NCBI GenBank assembly: GCA_046726955.1
Contig: JBKPBQ010000047.1
Coordinates: forward strand, 1-12,201
DNA: 12,201 nucleotides
Reading direction: 5' to 3'
Source: CAVPGH01 sp046726955
Lineage (GTDB): Bacteria > Acidobacteriota > Vicinamibacteria > Fen-336
The notes beneath the pieces were generated by a model that saw only the letters and a program-made list of their open reading frames with translations, ran no database searches and had not been told where the DNA came from. This document shows positions 1 through 6,033 of the stretch, in pieces. The translations under genes and the position numbers were made by a program. Position 1 is the first letter of the stretch. Each line of letters starts with the position of its first letter.

Positions 1-1
1 G

Positions 2-1069
2 GACGAGGCCGTCTCCGCGGGGACGCTCTTCCTGTGGACGGTTGCGGTCGCGAGCGCCCTCGCCCTCGGCGAGGGTCTGGAAGGCAACTTCGCGGTGCTC
101 GATCCCGATCACCGCGGCCGGATGACCGTCTTCCTGGGCTCGCTGCAGCTCAGCGTCCTCGTCCTCGCCCTCATCGTGGCCGCGGTCAAGCCTCAGGCCG
201 GTCTCCTGCGCTTCATCGCCAACGTCCTCGCCGGGTACTTCCTGCTCGTGCTCGCGCTCGCGCGGCTCGCCCCGCATCCCCGCGCCGTGCTCGGCCACGG
301 CTTCGCGCTGACCGTCCTCGCCGGCCTGCAAGGCGGGCCGGTGGGGGCCTGGGCGACGCTCAGCTCGTTCTCCCTGTCCGCGCTCTTTCTCGGCGTCGAC
401 CATCACGCGCGCCTGTTCATGGCGTTTCGGGTCGATCCCACGGACCAGGGGGGCCTGGTCCTGCGGCGCACGGCCGTGGTCGTGCTGCCGGCGACGCTCG
501 GCCTCTGCGTCTTCCTCGCGCTCTCGCCGCTCGAGCCCGGACACGGCCAGGACTTCGGAGTCCGCGGCCGGCACGAGCGCGAGATGAATCGCTCGGCCGT
601 GCGCGCGGTCATCCTGACCGTGCTCGCGGGGACCGGCGCCGTCTACTTCGCCGGACGCCTCTTCGTGCGGTCCAGCAAAGGCGAAACCGCGCCGCTCGAA
701 GGGGTCGAGCCCTTGAAGGGAGAGGTGCGGCGCATCGCGGCGGACGACGCGGTCGCGCGCCACCCGGAGCTGCCCGGGGCGCGCGGGCGCGTGATCAAGT
801 CCTATCTCCGCCTCCTCGACGCCGCCGCGCGGCTCGGGTTCGCCCGGCGCGCCGAGGAGACGCCGTACGAGTTCGCCTCCGAGCTCGGCGAGCCACGCGC
901 CCAGCTCGCGGACGTGACCGAGGCGTTCGTGCGCGCGCGGTACGGCCCGTGGGAGCCTGCCGCGCAGGACGTCGAGGTCGCCGAGCGCCAGACCGACAGA
1001 GCGCTCGAATATCTCCGGCAGAAGCCCCCGAAGCCTCGCAAGCCGCGCGTGGAGGAACCCTCGGCCTAG
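2..1069 (+). CDS. Membrane protein with C-terminal DUF4129 domain (5' end missing)
   Basis: The frame is open from the first bases of the window, so the true start lies to the left; the GTG at 95 is an internal Val. 355 residues are visible. About six hydrophobic segments (roughly visible residues 7-25, 42-62, 69-89, 101-132, 158-175, 202-221) indicate a polytopic inner-membrane protein. After the last one comes a charged cytoplasmic or periplasmic tail. Its part at about 263-340 resembles DUF4129: an Arg/Tyr-rich helix with IKSYLRLLDAAARLGFARR, then the EETPYEFA signature, then AFVRARYGPW. DUF4129 is usually found at the end of membrane transglutaminases of the TgpA type or in proteins encoded beside MoxR ATPase/DUF58 genes; such neighbours would be expected to the left but cannot be seen. 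Its TAG stop overlaps the convergent stop of the dehydratase gene. The domain call is fairly sure; the biochemical role is unknown. Confidence 0.8.
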   Translation, partial: DEAVSAGTLFLWTVAVASALALGEGLEGNFAVLDPDHRGRMTVFLGSLQLSVLVLALIVAAVKPQAGLLRFIANVLAGYFLLVLALARLAPHPRAVLGHGFALTVLAGLQGGPVGAWATLSSFSLSALFLGVDHHARLFMAFRVDPTDQGGLVLRRTAVVVLPATLGLCVFLALSPLEPGHGQDFGVRGRHEREMNRSAVRAVILTVLAGTGAVYFAGRLFVRSSKGETAPLEGVEPLKGEVRRIAADDAVARHPELPGARGRVIKSYLRLLDAAARLGFARRAEETPYEFASELGEPRAQLADVTEAFVRARYGPWEPAAQDVEVAERQTDRALEYLRQKPPKPRKPRVEEPSA

Positions 1070-3048
1070 GGCTCGCCTTCCGCCTTCCGGCCCGCCTCGA
1101 GCCGGCGGAGGATGCGGTCCACGTCGTAGACGGCGCCGCTCCAGGGTCCGCCGCTCGCTTCCTGGAGCGCGGCCCACAGGCGCGTGTCGTCGGGCAGGGC
1201 CGGATCGGGACGCAGGTCGGGATGCGGCGCGCGCGCGGCCAGCGTCTCCTCCGTCGGGCGTGCGCTCCCGTCCGCGTCCACCTCCACGAAGTCGATCGAG
1301 CCCGCAAGACGAGCGGTGTCGATCACGATGCGCACGAGATCGCCGTCGCGGAGCCGGCCGATGGGGCCTCCGGCCAGCGCTTCCGGTCCCACGTGGCCGA
1401 TGCAGGGACCGCTCGAGACGCCGGAGAAGCGCGCGTCGGTGACGAGCGCTACTGTCCTCGCGAAGTCGAGGTACTTGAGCGCGGAGGTCACCTGGTAGAC
1501 CTCTTCCATCCCCGCGCCGAGCGGTCCGCGGCCGACGAGCGCCACCACCTCGCCGGGCTTCAGCCGGTCGTCGCCGCGGCTCTTGATCGCGGCGATGGCG
1601 GCGCGCTCGGTGGTGAAGACGCGGGCGGGGCCGGTCAGACGGTAGACGCCGTCGGGGCCGAGCATCGAGCGGTCGATGGCCGTGCTCATGACGATCGCTC
1701 CTTGCGGAGCGAGGTTGCCGCCGACGAACGTGACCGTACTGGTGAGGCCGCGGTCGCGGGCCTTCGCCGGGGCCATGATCACATCGTCTGGATGGACGCC
1801 GTCCGTCTCCTGCAGACGGCGCCGCAGGGCGCGTCGCCTCTCGCTCGTCTCCCACCAGTCGAGCACCTCGCCGAGAGGAGCGCCCGTCGCCGTCGACGCA
1901 CGCAGGTCGAGGAGGCCCAGCGCGCGCAGGTGGAGCATGACCTCCGGCACGCCGCCGGCCAGAAAGACCCGGATCGTCGGGTGCGGGCCGTTGGGAAGCG
2001 CATCGACGAGCCGGGGGACGCGCTGGTTCACGTCCTTCCACTCCTCGAGGGTTGGAGCCGGCAATCCGGCCGCATGGCCGATCGCGGGAAGGTGGAGCAG
2101 CAGGTTCGTCGAGCCGCCAAAGGCCGCATAGACGGCCATCGCGTTGCGGAGCGCCTCGGGCGTGACGACGTCGCGCACGGTCCGGCCGAGCGCCATCTGC
2201 CTGCTCACGGCCGCCGCCGAGCGCACCGCGGCGTCGCGCCAGATCGGCTGACCCGACGGCGCGAGCGCGCTGTGGGGCACCGCAAGCCCCAGCGCTTCGG
2301 CGACCACCTGCGACGTGGCCGCGGTGCCGAGGAACTGGCAGCCCCCGCCCGGCGACGCGCAGGTCCGGCAGGCGATCTCCGCCGCCTGCTCGAGCGTGAT
2401 CTGCCCCTGGGCGAAGCGCGCGCCCACTGTCTGCGCCTTTCCGGCGTCCTCGCCGTCGCTCGCGGGCAGCGTCACGCCACCGGGGACGAGCACGGCGGGG
2501 AGTCCCTTCGCCCCCGCGAGCGCCATCGCCATCGCGGGCAGTCCCTTGTCGCACGTGGCCACGCCGATCACGGCCTTGCGCGTGGGCAGCGAGCGGATGA
2601 GGCGGCGCAGGACGACCGCCGCGTCGTTGCGGTACGGCAGGCTGTCCATCATCCCCGTGGTTCCCTGCGTGCGCCCGTCGCAGGGATCGGTGCAGAAGCC
2701 GGCGAAAGGAATGGCGCCTCGCCGCCGCAGCTCCTCGGCCGCGGCCCGCACCAGGAGCCCGACCTCCCAGTGTCCGGTGTGGTAGCCGAGCGCCACGGGC
2801 GTGCCGTCCGGCTCGCGCAGCCCGCCCTGCGTGCTGAGGATCAGGACCTCGGGGCGTCGGAGCTCCTCCGGCTTCCAACCCATCCCCACGTCCTGCGACC
2901 AGCCGAACACGTCGCCGCTCGGGCGCTCCAGGAGGTCCTTCTCTTCGAGAGGAAGCGATCCTGGAGGTCCGGGCTGCGACGGCCGGACGTCGAAGAGAGA
3001 CGGGTCACCGGAGTCGAGCACGGCCTCGAGGGGCGGGATGTCGCTCAT
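1066..3048 (-). CDS. yjhG: YjhG/YagF-type D-xylonate (sugar-acid) dehydratase, IlvD/Edd family
   Basis: The 660-residue product matches the E. coli YjhG/YagF dehydratases (about 655 aa) along its whole length as I remember them, including RPSGDVFG (42-49), DPCDGRTQGTTGM (121-133), DSLPYRND (135-142), RRLIRSLP (148-155), the CDKGLPA motif (166-172), GGGCQFLGTA (234-243), AFGGSTNLLLH, AGGVPEVMLHLRALGLL and the C-terminal DARFSGVSSG...GHVGPEALAGGPIG. Members remove water from aldonic acids such as D-xylonate to give 2-keto-3-deoxy acids, using an Fe-S cluster and Mg. Cys166 and Cys237 sit at the family's cluster-ligand motifs; I could not assign the third ligand with confidence, and Cys123 is a candidate. 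The enzyme should be cytoplasmic. It lies 50 nt downstream of the LarA-like gene and is probably co-transcribed with it. The ATG at 3048 has only a weak ribosome-binding site, consistent with coupled expression. Substrate could be another C5/C6 sugar acid. Confidence 0.92.
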   Translation of the reverse strand: MSDIPPLEAVLDSGDPSLFDVRPSQPGPPGSLPLEEKDLLERPSGDVFGWSQDVGMGWKPEELRRPEVLILSTQGGLREPDGTPVALGYHTGHWEVGLLVRAAAEELRRRGAIPFAGFCTDPCDGRTQGTTGMMDSLPYRNDAAVVLRRLIRSLPTRKAVIGVATCDKGLPAMAMALAGAKGLPAVLVPGGVTLPASDGEDAGKAQTVGARFAQGQITLEQAAEIACRTCASPGGGCQFLGTAATSQVVAEALGLAVPHSALAPSGQPIWRDAAVRSAAAVSRQMALGRTVRDVVTPEALRNAMAVYAAFGGSTNLLLHLPAIGHAAGLPAPTLEEWKDVNQRVPRLVDALPNGPHPTIRVFLAGGVPEVMLHLRALGLLDLRASTATGAPLGEVLDWWETSERRRALRRRLQETDGVHPDDVIMAPAKARDRGLTSTVTFVGGNLAPQGAIVMSTAIDRSMLGPDGVYRLTGPARVFTTERAAIAAIKSRGDDRLKPGEVVALVGRGPLGAGMEEVYQVTSALKYLDFARTVALVTDARFSGVSSGPCIGHVGPEALAGGPIGRLRDGDLVRIVIDTARLAGSIDFVEVDADGSARPTEETLAARAPHPDLRPDPALPDDTRLWAALQEASGGPWSGAVYDVDRILRRLEAGRKAEGEP

Positions 3049-3098
3049 CGGTTCGGCGACCCGAGGTTATGCCGCGGCGGGAAGCCTGGGAAGCTCCG

Positions 3099-4373
3099 CT
3101 AGGCGAACGCGGCCGGACTTTCCCCGAGGTTGCCCGCGTCGTCGAACGCGAGCGGCCGCTCGCGTCCCACCACCTGCATGTCCTTGCGGGCGGCCACGTC
3201 GGCGGCGCAGGCGGCGGAGACGAGGAACCGGTCGATCCGGAGCGTGTTGGGAATGCGGACGATCCGCGCCTGCAGGCGGTCCTCGACCCGGGCGAGGCGC
3301 AGCGCCGCCTCCAGGCACTCCCGGTCGCTCTCGAAGTGCATCGGCACGCGCACCGTGGACGGGGTGAGGGAGGAGAGCGCGTTCGTGAAGGTGGCGTGGG
3401 GGTCCATGCTGCGCACGAGCCGCATGGAGACGACGTCGGCCAGCCCGAGGCCGATGGCGTTTCCCTTGCTCTCCGGCGTGAGGCTTCGCGCGTAGATCGC
3501 TCCCACGCGGGGCACGCCCTCTCCGAAGCGGCCGCCGTCCACGCCGCGCCCGATCACGTTCGTGTCCATGCCCGCGCCGCTGATGTTCTTGCCGATCTCG
3601 TCCACCACCAGGACGTCGATGTCCGGCACGGGCAGGCCGGGCATCCACGCGCGGGCCTTCGCGAGGAGCTCGGGCTCGCGCGCCTCGAAGTCGAGCGGGC
3701 GGAGGACGGCGCAATGGGCCAGCGTGTGGCGCGGCCCTTCGACGAGCGCCACGCCGGCGAGGATGGGGAGCCGCTCGATCTGGCGGCGGGCGACCGCGCG
3801 GATGACCCGCTCGTGCCCGAGGCGCGCCGCGCCGTGATGACAGGCGAAGGCACCCTTCACCTTGCCGAGGCCGATCGCCGCCATCTTGAGCAGGCCGCTG
3901 CCGAACGGACCCATGAAGTCCGTGTGTGGCTTCACGCGGTTGACGAGCACGATCCCTGCCGCCTGCACGGCGTCGCGCGCCGCGAGCACCCGCACGCCCT
4001 CGTCCGTCGTCCCGAGGTCCACGACCTCCACCGACGACACGATGGGCGCTCCCACCGTGCTCTCCTCGATGCCGAGCGCCCGCAGGATCGCCGCCTGGCC
4101 TTCGCCCGTCGCGCCCCCGTGGCTCCCCATGGCGGGCATGACGAAGGGCGAGCCCCCACGCTCGCGCACGAAGCGGACGACCGCCGCCACCACCTCGGGG
4201 ATGCGATCGATTCCGCGGCTTCCCGCGGCGATGGCGATGCGCTCGCCGCTCCAGCGGACGTCGCTGAGAGCCTCCGCGAGCCCCGTGCGCACGGCGCTCT
4301 CCACGTCCTCGAGGACCACCGGGTCGAGGTTGCGCTCGACCAGCAGCTGCGCGGGCCAGCCGTTCGTGCTCAT
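3099..4373 (-). CDS. LarA-like (DUF2088) nickel-pincer racemase/epimerase family protein
   Basis: The 424-residue product looks like the LarA (lactate racemase) superfamily. Visible motifs are SRGIDRIPE (52-60), GSHGGATGEG (83-92), NRVKPHTDF (145-153), SGLLKMAAIGLGK (159-171), FACHHG (176-181) and DEIGKNISGAGMDTNVIGR (258-276). In L. plantarum LarA, as known from the literature, His108 and His174 are catalytic bases, Lys184 holds the nickel-pincer nucleotide and His200 binds Ni. Here His85/His150 (65 apart) and Lys163/His179 (16 apart) have nearly the same spacings, so cofactor binding looks intact. Such enzymes invert the alpha carbon of 2-hydroxy acids, some of them sugar acids. LarB/LarC/LarE cofactor genes are not in the window. 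The ATG at 4373 is preferred over the one at 4436 because GAGG lies 8 nt upstream and the extra N-terminus is not family-like. The substrate is inferred only from the adjacent dehydratase. Confidence 0.8.
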   Translation of the reverse strand: MSTNGWPAQLLVERNLDPVVLEDVESAVRTGLAEALSDVRWSGERIAIAAGSRGIDRIPEVVAAVVRFVRERGGSPFVMPAMGSHGGATGEGQAAILRALGIEESTVGAPIVSSVEVVDLGTTDEGVRVLAARDAVQAAGIVLVNRVKPHTDFMGPFGSGLLKMAAIGLGKVKGAFACHHGAARLGHERVIRAVARRQIERLPILAGVALVEGPRHTLAHCAVLRPLDFEAREPELLAKARAWMPGLPVPDIDVLVVDEIGKNISGAGMDTNVIGRGVDGGRFGEGVPRVGAIYARSLTPESKGNAIGLGLADVVSMRLVRSMDPHATFTNALSSLTPSTVRVPMHFESDRECLEAALRLARVEDRLQARIVRIPNTLRIDRFLVSAACAADVAARKDMQVVGRERPLAFDDAGNLGESPAAFA

Positions 4374-4406
4374 TCGAGAAGCCTCGGAAGAAAACCGACC
4401 GGATCT

Positions 4407-4436
4407 CTTGTAGCACCGCCGCGCGGCCGTCCGCAA
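4407..4436 (-). promoter_or_regulatory. Candidate extended -10 promoter for the LarA-like/dehydratase pair
   Basis: On the minus strand, TTGCGG (4431-4436) is followed after 18 nt by TACAAG (4407-4412). TG one base before the -10 box gives an extended -10 (TGCTACAAG). Transcription would begin near 4400 and leave a leader of about 27 nt before the ATG at 4373. The match is visible but modest (4 of 6 at -10, 3 of 6 at -35). Confidence 0.35.
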
Positions 4437-4458
4437 CCACCCGCGTCGGAGCTCGGGC

Positions 4459-4474
4459 GGCCGCGCGAGCGGCC
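4459..4474 (-). terminator. GC-rich hairpin just after the calycin-like gene
   Basis: Perfect 6-bp inverted repeat GGCCGC / GCGGCC around a 4-nt loop (4465-4468), starting 5 nt after the stop codon at 4480. No T-tract follows on the minus strand, so it is not a classical intrinsic terminator. It could slow or partly end transcription or protect the 3' end of the upstream message. The remaining sequence between 4374 and 4479 holds the candidate promoter described separately. Confidence 0.3.
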
Positions 4475-4479
4475 CCGAA

Positions 4480-5034
4480 TCAGCCGCGCGAGCGCCGGGC
4501 CCGAAACTCGCCCTGCACCTTCCAGGTCCGGCCGTCGACGTCGAGCGCCTCGCCGATCCAGTGGAACGAGTCCGGCGTCACCTCGGTGAAGCTCCATCGA
4601 ATCGGCGTGCCGTCCGCGTGGCGGCCGATCTGCACGATGTCCTCGCCGATTCGGCGGCCGACGAGCTCGTCGCGCGCGCCCGTCACGGGGTTGATCCACG
4701 TGACGCGCCACGCCTGTATCGAGGGATCCCACACGCGCAGCGTCGTGCCGAACATGTTCGCTGCGCGGTCCGGAGCGGCCGTGCGATCGGTCCGGCGCGG
4801 CATGATCCAGACGTCCTGGATCGCGCGTCCTTCCAGCACCCAGGAGAAGTGCGCCTCCCCCGTGAGCCCCCGCCCCCTCATGTCGGTCACGTAGCGGAGC
4901 ACGTCGAGGTCCCAGCTTCCGACGAGCCACCCGTAGACGTCGTGCGATTCCGGGATCTCGAGCGAGCGCCCCGCCGCCGTGAGGGCGAGACGGTCGATGC
5001 CCCTGCTCTCCAGCGTCGCGATCTTGTTCGACAT
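4480..5034 (-). CDS. Small conserved-type protein, calycin/DUF1579-like, function unknown
   Basis: The 184-residue product has no signal peptide and no membrane segment. I cannot name the family securely. The pattern of short beta strands rich in Trp and aromatic residues suggests a small ligand-binding beta-barrel of the calycin/lipocalin type: LVGSWDLDVL (37-46), FSWVLEGRAIQDVWIM (63-78), TTLRVWDP, WRVTWINPV, IRWSFTEVTPDSFHWIGEALD. DUF1579-like proteins show a similar GxW...G.....W order. The start is well supported: GGAGGG lies at 5039-5044, 4 nt before the ATG. The gene follows the AraC-type regulator by 60 nt on the same strand, so it may be a target of, or co-transcribed with, that regulator. 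No catalytic motif is visible. Confidence is high that this is a gene and low on function. Confidence 0.75.
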   Translation of the reverse strand: MSNKIATLESRGIDRLALTAAGRSLEIPESHDVYGWLVGSWDLDVLRYVTDMRGRGLTGEAHFSWVLEGRAIQDVWIMPRRTDRTAAPDRAANMFGTTLRVWDPSIQAWRVTWINPVTGARDELVGRRIGEDIVQIGRHADGTPIRWSFTEVTPDSFHWIGEALDVDGRTWKVQGEFRARRSRG

Positions 5035-5038
5035 GCAA

Positions 5039-5044
5039 CCCTCC
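5039..5044 (-). promoter_or_regulatory. Strong ribosome-binding site of the calycin-like gene
   Basis: GGAGGG on the minus strand, 4 nt upstream of the ATG at 5034. It is the best Shine-Dalgarno match on this strand and fixes the start. Confidence 0.7.
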
Positions 5045-5049
5045 GTAGC

Positions 5050-5070
5050 CGGGGCCCACCGGGGTCCCCG
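5050..5070 (-). other. Possible hairpin between the AraC-type gene and the calycin-like gene
   Basis: CGGGG (5050-5054) can pair with CCCCG (5066-5070), with one mismatch and two further pairs inside around a 5-nt loop. It lies 24 nt after the regulator's stop. There is no T-run, so its role as terminator, attenuator or chance GC pairing is open. Confidence 0.2.
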
Positions 5071-5094
5071 CGCTCAGGTCCCCTCGATCCGAAG

Positions 5095-6018
5095 CTAGGC
5101 CTCGCTCGGCCCGGAGGCTTGAAGATCGTTGCGCGGGGGGCCGGATGCGCTGCCCTGCCGCTCCCGGAACCGAGACGGAGGAAGTCCCCACTCCTCGCGG
5201 AAGGCGTTCGTGAAGTGGCTGTGATCGGCGTAGCCGAGCTCGACGGCGAGGCCGGCGAGGTCGCGGGCTCCCCCGGCCAGGCGATCGGCGGCCCGCCGCG
5301 CGCGCAGGCGCCGAACGTAGTCGCGCAGGCTCACCCCCGTCGCGCGGTGGAAAGTGCGCGAGAGGTGGAACGGCGAGCAGCCGAGCTCCCGAGCGAGCTC
5401 GCCCAGGCTCGGCAGAGACTCGATCCGGTCATTGACCGCGAGCTTTGCCGCCTCGGCGAGGTCGCGCCGGCGTCGCCCGGTCGAGACGGACGATGCCCTG
5501 CGGCGCGCCTCGATTCCATCCGTCCGGTACGCGGCGGCGACCGCCTCGTCGGCGAGATCGGCCACGACGTCGTCGAGCTCGAGCGAACGCACCCCGCGGC
5601 GCAGGAGGGCGATGAGCTCGTAGTGAAGCCGCGCCGCCCGAGGAGAGGCCAGACCGTGACCGAGCCGAAACGGCGCTTCGGGTCGCTCGGCGTCCGCGGG
5701 CGCGTGGCGGCTCACGAGGTCGAGCGCGCGATCCCGGTCCACGACGAGGACCGTGCACTCGTCCCCGCCCGGCAGGGGATGGGCGTAACGGTACGGCTCG
5801 CCGGCGTTGATGAAGAGAACGTGGTTGGCGTCGCCGACCACGGTCTCGCCCTGCCTCTTCCGGCGGAAGACGCCCCTGCGGACGAGCACGATGCCGTGAG
5901 TGGCATTGGGCTCCTCGGGCCCGAGCGGCTCCACGTGGGCCTGGCACCGGAAATCGACGACGGAGACCCCGAGGGACTCGAGCACAATCTGCCGGGTCTG
6001 CAAGCTCGGGAGGGCCAT
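5095..6018 (-). CDS. AraC-family transcriptional regulator
   Basis: The 307-residue product has an N-terminal cupin-like sensing domain (about 10-110: GIVLVRRGVFRRK, HVLFINAGEPYRYAHP) and a C-terminal pair of helix-turn-helix motifs typical of AraC/XylS proteins. The first HTH is at about 204-247 (LGELARELGCSPFHLSRTFH...LRDYVRRLRARRAADRL) and the second at 253-287 (LAGLAVELGYADHSHFTNAFREEWGLPPSRFR). Length is usual for the family. The ATG at 6018 is chosen because the longer frame to 6213 runs through the coding end of the preceding gene and has Arg/Pro-rich shadow composition. Only 14 nt, mostly a perfect palindrome, separate it from the exported-protein gene, so the two are probably co-transcribed. 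The ligand is not evident; candidates for control are the leftward genes and its own operon. Confidence 0.92.
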   Translation of the reverse strand: MALPSLQTRQIVLESLGVSVVDFRCQAHVEPLGPEEPNATHGIVLVRRGVFRRKRQGETVVGDANHVLFINAGEPYRYAHPLPGGDECTVLVVDRDRALDLVSRHAPADAERPEAPFRLGHGLASPRAARLHYELIALLRRGVRSLELDDVVADLADEAVAAAYRTDGIEARRRASSVSTGRRRRDLAEAAKLAVNDRIESLPSLGELARELGCSPFHLSRTFHRATGVSLRDYVRRLRARRAADRLAGGARDLAGLAVELGYADHSHFTNAFREEWGLPPSRFRERQGSASGPPRNDLQASGPSEA

Positions 6019-6019
6019 C

Positions 6020-6033
6020 AGCGGACGTCCGCT
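6020..6033. repeat. Perfect 14-bp palindrome between the exported-protein gene and the AraC-type gene
   Basis: AGCGGACGTCCGCT is fully self-complementary. It fills the 14-nt gap between the stop codon at 6033-6035 and the start codon at 6016-6018, where a ribosome-binding site would normally be, and no purine-rich Shine-Dalgarno stands out. It may act as an operator, as an RNA structure affecting reinitiation, or be chance in GC-rich DNA. Confidence 0.5.

Noticed and set aside
34..3102. A 1022-codon open frame on the plus strand, mostly antisense to the dehydratase gene
   Set aside because: The translation is Arg/Ala/Pro/Gly-rich without domains. It overlaps the end of the DUF4129 gene and the full dehydratase gene, whose family motifs are clear. 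Long antisense frames are expected in high-GC coding DNA.
4253..4265. A near copy of the 14-bp palindrome (one base shorter) inside the LarA-like gene
   Set aside because: It lies within conserved coding sequence (Asp-Val-Arg-Trp-Ser region) and is imperfect, so it is best explained by chance.
4374..4436. Longer start of the LarA-like gene at 4436
   Set aside because: The added 21 residues are basic and not family-like, the candidate promoter lies inside them, and the ATG at 4373 has a usable GAGG.
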